Source: Enoplolaimus lenunculus
Lineage: Eukaryota; Nematoda; Enoplea; Enoplida; Thoracostomopsidae
Length of the DNA stretch: 64,000 nt
Direction of reading: 5' to 3'
NCBI GenBank assembly: GCA_030248215.1
Contig: JASANG010001409.1
Location: 354,048-418,047, forward strand
Part shown: one piece after another, positions 1 to 11,302 of the stretch
Layout: each line of letters begins with the position of its first letter
How positions within the stretch are numbered: position 1 is the first letter of the stretch
Made by a program: the position numbers and the translations under genes
The notes under the pieces: model-generated
The model's input: only the letters and a program-made list of their open reading frames with translations
The model's database searches: none
What the model was told of the DNA's origin: nothing

Positions 1-104
1 GCTGGAGGCTGACCTCCGGTTGTACCATGGCTTCAGAGTATATCCGAAATTGCACTGCAAGACTACTACTATTTTTCTGACCTACTTGTCATTGAAAACA
101 AGTT

Positions 105-356
105 CATTGTAAATTCCAATGACTTGATTATTCAATTCAGACAGCGAATTAGTCGTTTCTGGTTATTTCTAAATTATCAGGGAACACCTCACCTCGCTCT
201 GAGTTGATTTAATTCAGGGTCAGTTGATTAATTCACTCAGACTCAGTTCCAACAATTCAGAATTCTGAGTTCTAGAAACACCTAATTCTAAAGCTCACGC
301 TTCTGAGCGGATTCAACTCATTCTGAGTTAAAATTAACTCACTGGAATGTACAGTG
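105..356. mobile_element. CACTG-ended MITE, AACTCA type (copy 1)
   Basis: Ends CATTGTAAATTCCAATGA and CACTGGAATGTACAGTG are inverted repeats of one another. The interior is built from CTGAGTT/AACTCAG and ATTCTGA motifs. Other copies: 24899 and 35488. Superfamily unresolved. Confidence 0.6.
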
Positions 357-789
357 TTCGTTTTGAACCTTCGTACGCAAAAGCCTTTATCACAAATAAT
401 TAAAAGTTAACTCAGGCGGTATGATCCAGTATTAAATCCTCGAGAGCTAAATTTGATAGTTTTAAAGGTTCATTCGCGAAACGTCCCATACGTCAAGCTC
501 TTAATACCCCTACACTTATCCCTGAGAATAACCAAAAAATATCGAAACCTCCTGGTGTTCCCAAAGATTAATAAACGAGTTCAGTTACGTCACCCGGTCC
601 CAGTGTGTGGCACCGATTAGAAACACCTTATAAGTAAAAAACCGGATATCCATGAGGTTAGGAAACCGGAAATTAAACAAAATGCATTGCAACTTTTATT
701 AATATTCCCATTTCTGCTGTCCAGTTTATAATTTCGTCAGTCACCATTACTGGGTATTTTGCGTGAAATTTCATTGTGTTCCGGTTATC
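357..789. other. Unique-looking sequence, no feature seen
   Basis: No gene, tandem repeat or known family from this window was recognised here. Small frames starting at 763 and 776 are products of the adjoining MITE. Confidence 0.5.
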
Positions 790-984
790 GGCCAATGTAC
801 AGAACAGGGCCGGATCGTTTTCCGGCGGGGCTGTAACAGAGTCAGTTTTAGCTTTAGACTACACTTTTTGTTTAGACTTAAGCTTAGGCTCACGAATATC
901 CTCATCCTTACACTTATGCTTAATAGGCTTAGGTTTAGAAATATGCTTATATTACTGTTCCGGTCCTGTTCTATACATGGAGCC
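790..984 (-). mobile_element. TTAGGC-core hAT MITE, type C
   Basis: Ends GGCCAATGTACAGAACAG and CCTGTTCTATACATGG. The core has decayed TTAGGC units with the spacer GAATAT...CTCATCCTTAC. No convincing target duplication. Confidence 0.65.
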
Positions 985-1053
985 GCTTTTCTATTTCCAT
1001 ACAGCGGAACAATCGTGGATCGTTTGGGGCCGCCGGCGCCGAGCGTATGATTA

Positions 1054-1135
1054 AGGGTTCGTTTGACGCACGGTGACGGACGACGCCGTATGGGTGACGG
1101 ACGGCGCCGGACGTCAACAAAAGTAAGCGCAATCC
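1054..1135. mobile_element. GGGTTGCGC-ended Harbinger-like MITE, short copy
   Basis: Runs from AGGGTTCGTTTGACG to AGCGCAATCC with the GACGGACGGCGCC-rich interior of the family. Flanked by TAA on both sides. The left end is shortened. Confidence 0.5.
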
Positions 1136-1214
1136 TAATTTATTTATAAAATAATGTTAGTACATACTTAACGATTATTCAATAAAACCAATGCTTTAGT
1201 CTAACAGAAAACAT

Positions 1215-1446
1215 GGCCCATGTTACTTTTAGAACCGTCTCGGATTCTGGTGGGTCTGTAAAAGAGTAGGCTTATCCATTCTAGACTACATTTTGTTTGC
1301 TTTAGGCTTAGACTTAAACTAAGGGTTAGGAATAGCTTTTGCAACACTTTTAGGCTTAGGCTTAGCTTCGGAATAGCTTTTGCAACGCTTAGGCTTAGGC
1401 TTAGAAATATGCTTAATCTACTGCGGCCCTAAAAGTAACATTGGCC
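1215..1446 (-). mobile_element. TTAGGC-core hAT MITE, type B
   Basis: Ends GGCCCATGTTACTTTTAG and CCTAAAAGTAACATTGGCC. Target duplication GAAAACAT (1207-1214) / GAAAGCAT (1447-1454), 7 of 8 bases. The core has several TTAGGC units separated by GGAATAGCTTTTGCAACG. Confidence 0.75.
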
Positions 1447-1639
1447 GAAAGCATATTGGATTGGGGGTTGACACTTGGCCCATTCCACTTTCGGTCTACC
1501 ACTGTATTACAGTTTTATATATCACATATACAATAATGTATTTATGCCGCTATTGGAATTGGTTGGTTAGGTTTGACCCAATTATACGACCAGATTGAAC
1601 AATTTCTGGTTTAGCAACGTTAATTTAATATTAGTCAAG

Positions 1640-2220
1640 TGCAACAGTTTAGTTTTGTGTTTATGTTGTTTTAAACACAGCCGAATCTCAATGCTTTTGA
1701 TGCAGTCAAAATCTCTATTAAAAACGGCTTTATTTTAAATTTGAAACTGCAAAACTTTTAAGTAAAAAACGGTTTAAGAAATTAAAATATCGGTTAATAA
1801 TATAAAAATTGGATATGAAAATATTAAAATTTCCTATAAAAATTTCAAAATTGTTTTTAAAACATTGAAAAATGCTTTTTGAATTGTGAAAAATTACCTT
1901 AAAAATTAACGAAGTTGTTTCAAAAGTTTAGGAAATTGATTTAAAATTATTTTGTTTTGTGCTTTTGTTCGGAATAAAAATGGTTACAAACCGAATCACA
2001 GTGCTTTTGTTGCAGACAAAATCGCTCCATTAAGAGCGATTTTATTAAAATTTGAAACTGCAAAGCTCTTATTTTACTAAAAAAATGGTTTTTTAAAAAA
2101 ACGTAAAAAAATTGGTTAAAAAATTTCAAAATTTGCAATAAAAATTATTACATTGTTTTTAAAAGTTAAAAAATGTTTTTAAATTTAAAAAATTACCATA
2201 AATATTAACAAATAGTGCAA
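1640..2220. repeat. Tandem duplication of ~300 bp, AT-rich
   Basis: Blocks near 1681 and 1991 (CCGAATC-CA-TGCTTTTG-TGCAG) and near 1851 and 2151 (ATTGTTTTTAAAA) repeat in the same order about 300-310 bases apart, with many differences. Old duplication of unknown origin. Confidence 0.5.
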
Positions 2221-2379
2221 AATCTCTACAAGACGTGAGAGCCCTTTCGGGCTCGAGCGTCACGCTCCTATGGCTCAGTGGTTATAGTAAACGCCTCCCA
2301 TCCGAGAGACTGGGGATCGAATCTTAACTTTAAATAGCATTTCATATGAAATTGAAAATATTCATGTGAAAAGGGTTAA
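2220..2379 (+). mobile_element. tRNA-Gly-like TTAA element, short form
   Basis: Contains TCCTATGGCTCAGTGG (A-box region), CGCCTCCCA (tRNA-Gly(CCC) anticodon arm) and GGGATCGAATC (B-box region). It ends CATGTGAAAAGGGTTAA, the right end of the family. The left terminal repeat of the long form is absent. Confidence 0.55.
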
Positions 2380-2425
2380 ATCGTTTAACAACATTGTCTC
2401 TAAATTCATCAAGCAATGTTGGGTT

Positions 2426-2686
2426 AAGCCCTATTCATTCGTGTAAAGTTTTTCCTGCGATAACTTGCAGCTGCAACTTGTACTTGCAAGTTTTGTCCAA
2501 AATCCAGTTCACAAAGCTTGGAGCTGCAAAAATTCACTAAAAATTATAGCTTGGAATTTAGTTTACATGTGTGAACAATCTTGCAAGTTTACTGAATTTA
2601 TTGCAATTAATGGCTGATGAAAAAATGCAAGTTCTGTGTCCAATTTGCAGCTGCAAATTCTCACAGCGTGTGTCGAAGAGGGCTTT
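2426..2686. mobile_element. AAGCCCTATTC-ended MITE, TTGCAGCTGCAA type
   Basis: Ends AGCCCTATTCATTCGTG and an inverted GAGGGCT, flanked by TTA on each side, as PIF/Harbinger elements make. Inside are repeated TTGCAGCTGCAA and ACTTGCAAGTTT palindromes. Confidence 0.6.
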
Positions 2687-3195
2687 AGAAAATGAAGGTG
2701 AACTTCTGATGCAACTGTAATGATACACATATGGCTACAAAAAATTTACCAAGAATTTGTTGACAAATTTCATGAAAAATTACAATAATTTTCGAACGTT
2801 AAACTTTTGACGGCTGATAATTACCGATTATTGTTTTTCTTATCCAAGCAATCATTAGCTACAAATTTTTCACGAATAATTTATTCACCACAGCATAGAG
2901 GCAGATTCAGACATTTCTAACCAATGGAGTGCTGGTAAACGTTATGATTATGCTACATACACGTATGCGACAATTTTCTGACAGGTAAAAAGTTGTAATT
3001 ACCATTTTATACCAAAAAACTTTTCTAACGGGTGGCGTACGCCCCTCGTTTTTCCTGTGGATCCACTAGTGCATCATACTGATGTTTTAATGCGATTGTA
3101 AGCCAAATATTGCTATTTTTGGTATCATTCCAAGCTTAAACCTAAGCCAGAACTCATGCGTCATTCAAATCCGATACCAAATCCTAAGGAAGTCT
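2687..3195. other. AT-rich stretch, no feature seen
   Basis: No gene or known repeat was recognised. No open frame of note. Confidence 0.5.
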
Positions 3196-3198
3196 TAT

Positions 3199-3873
3199 GC
3201 GGGGTTCACGTTATTACTGGGGCAGCCTGGAACACGTTTTGTCCCTATGACTATAGCTGGTAACATTTTGTCTGACCGTTTATCCGCTATGAGATACAAA
3301 AATTTGAATTGTCTGCTATCCTGAAGTGACATCTACTGTTTGTACTGCAATATCATATGATATTCCAAATATTGTCTGCGAGTATCATACGATATGTTTG
3401 AAAATGTCTGCAAAGTTGTGGTAAACTAGCTTGACTGTTCTGTAAAATGTCATATGATACTAAAATTTCAAATTTGAATTATTTGTACTTAGGAATATAT
3501 TTTGGGAAAAACTTAGCGAGAAACAGAAACGTAGAAGCTAATTCAACTTGCGAAATCATTTATGCTGCATTTCCGAATTTTTACTGTTTTATTTAGCGTG
3601 CACAAATTCCATTGCCCTGTATAAATATCATATGATATTTAGTAGAATTTTGGAATATCATATGATATTCGCATAAATGTCCCGCAGTATCATATAACAA
3701 ATGGTTATTTGTATACGATGATCGCTTGACATCAGTGATTTGTAAGCCAATGTCATATGACATTCACATTTTGTCTACATAACCGCTATTCGGATCACAA
3801 AATTTTATGTTGACGTCGAATCAACTTGGACAAAACGTGTTCCAAGCTGCCCCAGTTATAACGTGAACGCCGC
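3199..3873. mobile_element. TGCGGGGTTCAC-ended Harbinger-like MITE with CATATG palindromes
   Basis: Inverted ends of about 46 bases (GCGGGGTTCACGTTAT and on through GGAACACGTTTTGTCC). Including one more base on each side the element is flanked by TTA. The interior has at least six variants of the palindrome ATATCATATGATAT. Related copies at 48624-49029 and about 16480-16660. Confidence 0.7.
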
Positions 3874-4029
3874 ATTATGTGGAAGAAAAGAGCATTAAAC
3901 AAGTACCGCCCATGCGTTCCTATCAAATTACCGACAACTAATATAGTTTTGCTCGGAGGTGACGACTTCCGAAGTGTATTTCGGACTCCAAACCCAACCC
4001 CTTTGTAGCCACTCACTATTAGATGTTTT

Positions 4030-4225
4030 GGCCAATGTAACGAACAGGGGCGGAACAGGCTTATACACATATTCATAAGCCTAAGCCTAAGCCTAAGCGT
4101 AAGAATGAGCATATTCTTAAACCTAAGCTTAAACTTTAGCCAACCAAAACAAATTAGTCTAAAGCTTAAACTTACTCTATTGCAGTACCACAGAAAAACG
4201 TTCCGCTCTTGATCGTTACATAGGC
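4030..4225 (+). mobile_element. TTAGGC-core hAT MITE, type A
   Basis: Left end GGCCAATGTAACGAACAG, right end decayed (GATCGTTACATAGGC). The core holds GCCTAA units, the spacer CGTAAGAATGAGCATATTC and the shared right core TTAGTCTAAAGCTTAA. Confidence 0.7.
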
Positions 4226-4664
4226 TGATGTGATGTACTTAAATTAAGGTTAAATAAATCTGCTTTTCAACCAAGTGAGTCTTATTCTTAAAAATACAGT
4301 TTCTATTTTTTACATATTTTTTGTTGTGTTTGCGATTTCAGGTAAATAAAAGACATTCGATCAAGCTAAAAAAATTTGATTTGTTATATACTGAGCAGTT
4401 GTTTTTTCTGTAAAATTAAACTTTTAAAACAAGGACACAATGGTTGTAGGGTTTTCAGGGCACAAAATTGAAAACATGACTACTAAAATGACTGTCCGCT
4501 TTTTAAATGTTTGTCAGTCAAGGTAGAAACCAGGACGTCAGACCTTTTAACTAAGCAGCTGGAAAAGCGGGGTGCGGGTGGTTTCAAACTAGCGACCTTT
4601 GGATTCCGAGGCAGATTACAACCGCTGAACGACATAGGAACAATATTGTATGTACCTACTGCAG
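4226..4664. other. No feature seen
   Basis: AT-rich sequence without recognisable genes or repeats. A pyrimidine-rich CAG at 4342 is not followed by an open frame. Confidence 0.5.
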
Positions 4665-5116
4665 TACTGCAGTGACCCGAATAAGAGGGGTTACTGATAT
4701 TTATTTGGACTCTCTAGAGGGTACACCCCCTGTTATTCGGTTACGGACTGTTATTTATCTTCAACCAGCCCTCCGCCACCCTTCGTTACTGCTATATATC
4801 CGGTATTACAACTATCCGTTGTATGAAACGTTTTTTTGCCTTACATCAAAAGCTTGAGCGATATCGCAAGGTTATGCTTAGTATTAATGTACTTTCAAAA
4901 CTTAAGTATGCTTTAGAATTTCGAACTCAACAATATTTGATCCTGGAGTCATTTATCCGCTACAATTAGGGATAATTGACATTTATCGACTCTAATTAGG
5001 GTGTATGGACTGTATCCGCTCACGGACTCTAATTAGGGATACCGACTCCTATGGATTGGGACTCAAAATGGGGACCCTCTCTTATTACTCCCAACCTTAT
5101 TCGGGTCACTACAGTA
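4665..5116. mobile_element. Tc1/mariner-like MITE, CTGTAGTGACCC ends
   Basis: Ends TACTGCAGTGACCCGAATAA and TTATTCGGGTCACTACAGTA are inverted repeats with TA at each outer edge. The interior has several copies of GACTCTAATTAGGG. Length 452 bp. Another near-full copy is at 60543-60984. Confidence 0.7.
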
Positions 5117-5574
5117 CATGTACAATGTAACGATACATACTGTTACATGCGTCTAAAATTTGTGTATTTTGTAGTTTCCATGTTATTAGGATGACATTTC
5201 AGTTTAATCACTCTAGGAAATCAGGCTAATGTGGGCCAGAGTTCGTCCATCACGCCAACCGATTTTAATTGGATACAAGTCTGGGCCATGGTTTTCAATG
5301 GCTATCATTAATTGTTAAGTTTAATGCTTATATTTATCTCATTTCTAAAAACTGTTAATTTAAGGAATACTTGTGATGTTGTATTTTAATTATATTCAGA
5401 TTACAAGAAAATATTTTGTAAAAAAACCAAGTTCTGCCGAAGTTACTAAACAGAAAAGTCACTATGATTACTACCTACACCTTGTTGAATTAATTGTATA
5501 TACGATTTTTGTTTGATTTTTAATATAAAGTTTCACGAGATGCAGTTGATAATACGGCTCATGGCTAAGTGTTA
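5117..5574. other. No feature seen
   Basis: No gene, RNA or repeat was recognised. Confidence 0.5.
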
Positions 5575-5582
5575 CACACTGG

Positions 5583-6278
5583 GGCCAATGTAAAAACAGA
5601 GGTGGAACAGTATTATGAGTCATCCACGTTAAAATGCACGCGCCGATGTAAAAAATGTTCCACCCACCCCATTAAGAACACCATCGAAATACACATACTA
5701 GCTGGAGGCAAGGTACAGTTTCATAGCTGTAATTAGGTAGTGTTAATTGTCCAGACTCTGTCGGAAGGGACTCTGGATAAATACATGTTGTCTGTAGGAT
5801 GTCAGGACATTATGTTAGCACACGCGCACACATTGAAAAACACCCACTGTGCACACATATTCACACACAGAATTCAGCGCAAAAAATTGAGTCCCTTCCG
5901 AGGGACTATGGACAATAACGTTCCCGATAATGATGTCAGGACAAGTATATATTTATGCCTAGAGCACATTCATTGTCTAAACGTTCAGACAATGACATAT
6001 TGACATCTCAGACAGTGTATAAAGAGGGCGGGTAGGGACAACGCGGGCACCCAAAAGGGAGGGACATTTTTTACAAATGTGCGTGCATTTTAACGTGGAT
6101 GACCCATTATAAGCATATTCCTAAGCCTAAGCCTAAGCCTAAGCCTAAGCGTATAAGAATGAGCATATTCTTAAGCCTAAGCCTAAACGTTAGCCAAGCA
6201 AAAAATTAGTCTAAAGCTTAAGCTTAGTCTATTGCAGTCCCACAGAAAAACTTTCCACCTCTGATCTTTACATGAGCC
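5583..6278 (+). mobile_element. TTAGGC-core hAT MITE, type A, split by a younger insertion
   Basis: Perfect 8-bp duplication CACACTGG at 5575-5582 and 6279-6286. Left end GGCCAATGTAAAAACAG, right end CTGATCTTTACATGAGCC. The core resumes after the insertion at 5617-6105 with five GCCTAA units and the TTAGTCTAAAGCTTAA block. Confidence 0.85.
5617..6105. mobile_element. GGGTCATCCACGTT-ended element nested in the type-A MITE
   Basis: Inverted ends GAGTCATCCACGTTAAAATG and CATTTTAACGTGGATGACCC. The 5-bp duplication ATTAT lies on both sides (5612-5616, 6106-6110) and restores the host core when removed. 489 bp, no coding capacity recognised. Only copy in the window; superfamily unresolved. Confidence 0.8.
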
Positions 6279-6307
6279 CACACTGGTGAGAATATCACAC
6301 CGGCAGC

Positions 6308-6676
6308 AATGTACAAGCGGCGGAAATCCGGTTCCGGTAGGGAAATGTGGTATTTTTCACTATCCGGTTCCGGTAAAGATCCGGTATTTTTTCACCGGAA
6401 TTTTCCGGTATTTTCGTATTGAAAATTGTTCTCTTTCGGAAATTTAAGCACAATTTTCATTATTCTAAATTAGTTTTCTTAAATTGTCCGAGCGTGTATT
6501 GCCAAATTTGTACCATCTTACATAATTTATCATACGTTTTCAGCTACCACATTTTTTCAAGATTTTGGCGTTATAAAATAGTGTTAACAATAAATGTTTC
6601 GGTATCAATTTTTTCTTGTTTTCCGGTTCTGGCTACAGTTCCGGTATTTTTTAACTTTCCGGTTGCACCCTGACAG
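6308..6676. mobile_element. CCGGTTCCGGT-rich repeat, CAGGGTGCAACCGGA end
   Basis: Contains many CCGGTTCCGG and CCGGTATTTT motifs and ends CCGGTTGCACCCTG, the inverse of the CAGGGTCCAACCGGAGG start at 49553. A CAGGG end suits hAT-type elements. Left limit uncertain. Confidence 0.4.
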
Positions 6677-6886
6677 GCAGGTAGTGAATATTACGTTTGC
6701 TGAAATAAATTCTATTGGGTTTTATGTTATGATACACTTGATTCAAAACCAGAATAAAGTAACCTATTAGCCTAATAACAACCTGGTGTTTAAAATATTT
6801 GAAACTAAATATTTTTTCTGTTTATTAGTTGCAAGAATAAGAATGGGTAATGTTAGATAGGGCAATATATACTCTACATATTTGTG

Positions 6887-7068
6887 AAGAGGAGGGGCGG
6901 CATCAGAAATTTTTTTGTGTTAAAATGGTAAGGTCCCCCCTACTTTACCATTTTTCGGCCTCAGAAATTTTTTTTGTGATAGAATGATAAGGTTCCTACC
7001 GTACAATTTTTGCGTTCCATAACAATTGCCAGACCGGCCCCACCCGTGAGCAATTTTTGGATCCGCCT
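6887..7068. mobile_element. hAT-like MITE fragment with GGATCCGCCTCTG end
   Basis: Starts AGGAGGGGCGGCATCAG and ends GGATCCGCCTCTG. Inside are two related blocks with CAGAAATTTTTTTTGTG and ATGGTAAGGT. Confidence 0.45.
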
Positions 7069-7193
7069 CTGTTCGGTACACTGAAAGAGTAAAGCTGAAG
7101 CTTTAGATTATTTTGTTTGCTTGGCTTAGGCTTTAGTCATAGGCTTCGACTTAGGAATATGTTGTTCCGCAACTGTTCTTTACATTGGCCAGT
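7069..7193 (-). mobile_element. TTAGGC-core hAT MITE, type A, partial
   Basis: Keeps AGTAAAGCTGAAGCTTTAG and the left-type end GTTCTTTACATTGGCC. The other end is lost against the preceding hAT-like fragment. Confidence 0.55.
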
Positions 7194-7705
7194 GCGCCAA
7201 ACGGCACTACTGTACGGCATGCAAATGACAAAAACATTTAATGCAACATAAAAATATAATCTACACCAAGTTTATAGTTTTAAAATTTTTACGAACCATG
7301 GCTAAATTTTTCTCATGCTTCACAGTTTTCTGATGTAAAAGCTGACATTCTCTAGTACACCCATCCGCCTCATCACTGATAGGCTTTCGAGCAGGCCGTA
7401 GCCAGCAGACTTTGGAACGTGGGCTAAACATTTTTTATGCGAGGCATATAACGGTTTTTGACGATTTACAAGCAAGATTGAAAATATTCCAGGAAGCAAA
7501 ATTCTTTCACGGGGTCTATGCCTAAGTGCCCCCAAACGCCTGACTACGGACCCGATTCCGAAAAAAATGCTGGCCGAGTGACAGTTCAGGCTATTATTTT
7601 TTCATTACAAGATTTTTGACTTGCTGCAAAACATACAAATCAATAGTCAAAAAATGGTTAAAAAGTTGACATTTTATTCATTCAATTTTTGCAACAAAAA
7701 TATTA
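7194..7705. other. No confident feature
   Basis: 7380-7540 resembles a decayed copy of the CAGGCCCGTAGCC MITE (GGCTAAACATTTTTTATG, ACGGTTTTTGACGATTTACA). The rest is unassigned. Confidence 0.35.
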
Positions 7706-7713
7706 AAAACTTT

Positions 7714-7916
7714 TGCCAATGTTACTTTTAGGGGCGTAACAGTAGATTAAGTGTATATCTAAGCCTAAGCCTAAGCGTTGCATGGACGTGTTCCCAAGCC
7801 TAATCCAAATCGTAAGCCTAATCCTAAGCCTAAGCAAAAAAATGTAATCTCGAATCAAAATCTTCTCGTTTATAGACCCACCAGAAACCTGGACGCTCCT
7901 AAAAGTAACATGGACC
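7714..7916 (+). mobile_element. TTAGGC-core hAT MITE, type B
   Basis: Ends TGCCAATGTTACTTTTAGG and CCTAAAAGTAACATGGACC. Target duplication AAAACTTT (7706-7713) / AACACTTT (7917-7924), 7 of 8. Confidence 0.75.
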
Positions 7917-7924
7917 AACACTTT

Positions 7925-8597
7925 GATTCACTATCTGACAGTGTCAACAAAGGTTATCTGCGTATTTCCTGTTCCGTCTGCTTATTTTACCTGTGTCATC
8001 CAAGCAAAACCGTTAATTGTTTTTGTTTAGCTTAGGTTCAAACCTAGAATCGAAACACGCCCACAACAAAATGTTTCATAGACTGACTTTAGTCAATATA
8101 TCAATTTCTAAATAATTGCGTTCCAATAGAAATTTTGGACGGTCTGGAGTTAGCTTCGAAAAAACGACTAAAATATTAATTAACACAGCTTAAGCAATAC
8201 CGCGAATCATGATTCGTTAAGCCACTGTCCCTACCTCATATCAACGAGCACCAATTGCGAACATGGGTGTGGCCTCGTCCAGTGCCCCCGCCTTTGGGTG
8301 CGCCTTGGTTACCACTAAGGTACATCCCTAAAACCTGTGTGGTGTAAAATTAATAATCCCTAATGGCACACGGGTTTTGCCGTTCGTTTATTTAGTTTAG
8401 ATTATCCTGATTCTGTAGGCGGGTGTTTTGCATTGATCTGTAACGAGTCAAGATTTCACGCTTACAATTTGGTCGTAGATATTTAGAAGCCGTATTAATT
8501 GTCGCTCGCAAGCCATAGGCAGAGACATGCGCGAGAATTTGTTTTACGAAAGCATCGCATTATTTTGGAGCACTTAAGAATTCCTTTTTATATTTTT
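7925..8597. other. No feature seen
   Basis: No gene or repeat recognised; slightly richer in G/C near 8220-8340 but with no supported exon. Confidence 0.45.
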
Positions 8598-8877
8598 GGC
8601 CAATGTAAAGAACAGGGGCGGAACAGTATTATAAGCATAATCCTAAACCTATGCCTAGGCCTATGCCTAAGCCTAAGCGTAAGAATCAACATATTCCTAA
8701 GCCTAAGCCTAAGCCTAAGCCTAAGCCTAAGCGTAAGCCAAAGCGTAAGAATGGACATATTCTTAAGCGTAAGCGTAGGCTTAAGAATAAGCTAAGTAAA
8801 AAAATTAGTCTAAAGCTTAAGGTTACTCTATTCTAGTCCAACACAAAAACTACCCGCCACTGATTTTTACATGGGCC
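8598..8877 (+). mobile_element. TTAGGC-core hAT MITE, type A
   Basis: Ends GGCCAATGTAAAGAACAG and TGATTTTTACATGGGCC. Core of about a dozen GCCTAA units with CGTAAGAATCAACATATTC spacers. The flanks ATATTTTT / ACTTTTTT agree at 6 of 8. Confidence 0.75.
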
Positions 8878-8941
8878 ACTTTTTTCAAGATATCCGATAT
8901 ATTGTTATTTTTGTTAAAATTATTAATGTTTGGTGCCTTAA

Positions 8942-9290
8942 AAGTAAAATTTTCTCTAAAATTAAAATTTCAGGCTGAAAGTGAAGCTTTCCCGCAAGCA
9001 TTTGAATTTATTGACAAAATTATAATTTTCCTACCAAAATTTGAGTTTTGCGCCAAAATTTGAATTTTTTCGTCAAATTCAAATTTTTCCGTTTTATTGT
9101 CTGGACAAAACTTTGAATTTTGCCGTCGGTATTTGAAGTTTCCTTCAAAATAGAAATTTTTCCACAAAAATTTGAATTTGCGACAAAATTTTAATTTAGA
9201 CACCAAAAAGTTAATTTTACCGCAAAAAACCTTCTAAAACATTAATTTTGTTGCCAGAATTTGAATTTTTCCGCTTAAATTTGAATAGAC
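8942..9290. repeat. Degenerate AT-rich periodic tract
   Basis: About a dozen loose repeats of the form CCG-CAAAATTTGAATTTTT spaced roughly 22-28 bases apart. No homogenised unit, so it looks like an old minisatellite. Confidence 0.45.
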
Positions 9291-9885
9291 AACAATATCG
9301 ATGCCGAACAAACTTTTAATTCTTACTCGGCAAACTCCGACGATATCAACCGATTGATCCCTAAATGTGCGCTTTCGTATACAAACATCGAAAATTTCCG
9401 ATTTGCAACTATTATTGTCACTGCTTTCCAAGCTGAAAGACTGCAGCAAAGACTGTACCAGACCTAAAAGCACATTAGCTAATAGTTTGGCTCAACTCTA
9501 CGTACTCCGTTCAACTACCTGTGCTCGCCTCTCGAACTCCTAGATCTAACTTTTGAAACCACCCAAAAATTAGTGTCTGTCCGTACCACAACCATGAGTC
9601 ACACACTTGGATCCCACTACGGCTCCAAAAATTTATAAAAAATGGCAATTTTAGACGCGACACACCAGAATTTAGCGTCGTTCGGGTTCTTTCAGAAATA
9701 TTTCGAGCTTATCGGAGTCGCGGTCCCAGTGGTATCCCTACAAATTTGATGAAAACGATTTGCAGAAATACTTTGGCATCAGTTGAAGATGTTGCAATCA
9801 CGTTGACAAATCAATGGGTGTCGTTATAGCATATATATAAATTAGCAAAAAATAGAATCGTTTAAACTCGTATATTAGAGTTGAA
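9291..9885. other. No feature seen
   Basis: A minus-strand frame at 9234-9473 has no splice or domain support. Otherwise unassigned. Confidence 0.45.
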
Positions 9886-10084
9886 CAGTGCAAAAATGGT
9901 TTGTCAAATTGACTCTCTCCGAAATAGGCTTTTCCTGACTACACATACTGAGTCAAAGTTCGACTCCGCCAGAGTCAAATTGAGTCGAGTTTGACTCTAG
10001 TGGAGGCGAATTTTGACGCAGTTTGTGTAGTCAGGAAAAGCCTAATTCGGAGAGAGTCAATTTGACAAACCATTTTTTGCAGTG
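9886..10084. mobile_element. Palindromic GAGTCAAA fold-back MITE (copy 1)
   Basis: Near-perfect inverted repeat over almost its whole length, with ends CAGTGCAAAAATGG and CCATTTTTTGCAGTG and TTGACTCTCTCCGAAATAGG in each arm. Five copies in the window. Confidence 0.75.
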
Positions 10085-10237
10085 AATAAGCAACAGTTAA
10101 AGATATTAATAGTCGAATTTAAAAGTGCTATTTGTAAAAATTCTTCTATACTTTGAAATGAAATTAAAGTTTGCAATATTCTGTGCGGGAATAATGTTGG
10201 TTTACCTGTGCAAACTGAAACGAACTACAGAATTCTA

Positions 10238-10411
10238 CACTGCATAAAATGGTGAGTCAAATTGATTCTGTTCGAAATAGCCTGTACGGTACTACACAAA
10301 CTGAGTCAAAATTTCATTCCGCCAGAGTCAAACGTACTACTCATTGAGTCGAATTTAACTCAGTTTGTGTAGTCCCGTAGAGCCTATGTCGGACAGAGTC
10401 TTTTTACAGTG
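10238..10411. mobile_element. Palindromic GAGTCAAA fold-back MITE (copy 2)
   Basis: CACTGCATAAAATGGTGAG to TTTTTACAGTG, same arms as copy 1 with more differences. Confidence 0.65.
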
Positions 10412-11128
10412 CATAGGGACCAATGAATTTCGGCTTAAATTATACTTTTTGACAGCGTACGCCTAAACCTCAGCTTATTAGTTTTTCAAAGAAATAGTTG
10501 CTACTAGTCAGCCAGCTTTGCCCACAGCGCAAATGTTATCAAACAAACAGCATTCTGCATGCAAATTTTGTTCTCACATCACAATCATTTTTTGTGTTGT
10601 AAGAAAATATTTTAAACAAAGTAATGCTGGATAGTTGCCCAAAATACGTATGTGTGGTATTCCAGCTTTAGCATATAGATATTGCCATGTATACTGAAAA
10701 AGATAACCAATATATTTGGGTAGGCAAATTAATTCTAAAATTTCACAGCAAATAGGTTATTGTGTACAGTAGCAAATATGACTGGCAAAATTTGTGTTAA
10801 GAAACGCCTCGATAAACAAACCTTTTTGTTATAATTACTTCGTACGAACATTTTCATTAACCAATGAGGTTCAATCATACTTTCAGCCTGAGTACATACT
10901 TGATTCGTTCAAAATATACTTTAAAGATTGGCCTATGCTGCACTGAAACGTAGATTAAATGCTTGAGTAACGAATCAAATTCTGTGCTGAACTTAATTTA
11001 ATCCAGATTGTGATTACGCAAGCTAATTAATGTAATTGACGGTTGTGGACAAATTAGTAATTTTGAACTCTGTCAATTTAGACTCATAATTGGAACCTCA
11101 AACTCGTATTACCCCCCTTATTTTTGGC
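10412..11128. other. Mostly unassigned; contains a dispersed ~150-bp repeat
   Basis: 10540-10690 (GCATGCAAATTTTGTTCTCAC and CAAAATACGTATGTGTGG) matches 22090-22225 in the same orientation. Nothing else recognised. Confidence 0.45.
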
Positions 11129-11136
11129 ATTCTCGC

Positions 11137-11302
11137 CAGGCCCGTAGCCAGCTCATCTTGCTAGGGGGGGGGGCTAAAAAATTTTCAGGAGGGGCATTGA
11201 AGGGTTTTGAATGACCTGCAAGCAAGGTTGAAAATTTTCTAGGGGGCCAAAATGTTTCAAGGGGGGGCTCAACCCCCCCGGCCCCCCTTGCCTACGGGCC
11301 CG
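11137..11302 (+). mobile_element. ~160-bp hAT-like MITE, CAGGCCCGTAGCC ends
   Basis: Ends CAGGCCCGTAGCCAGCTC and TTGCCTACGGGCCCG. Duplication ATTCTCGC / CTTCTCGC (11129, 11303), 7 of 8. Interior has runs of G around TTGAATGACCTGCAAGC. Confidence 0.75.

Noticed and set aside
4338-4400. Possible exon after GATTTCAG
   Set aside because: The following sequence is AT-rich with early stops in all frames.
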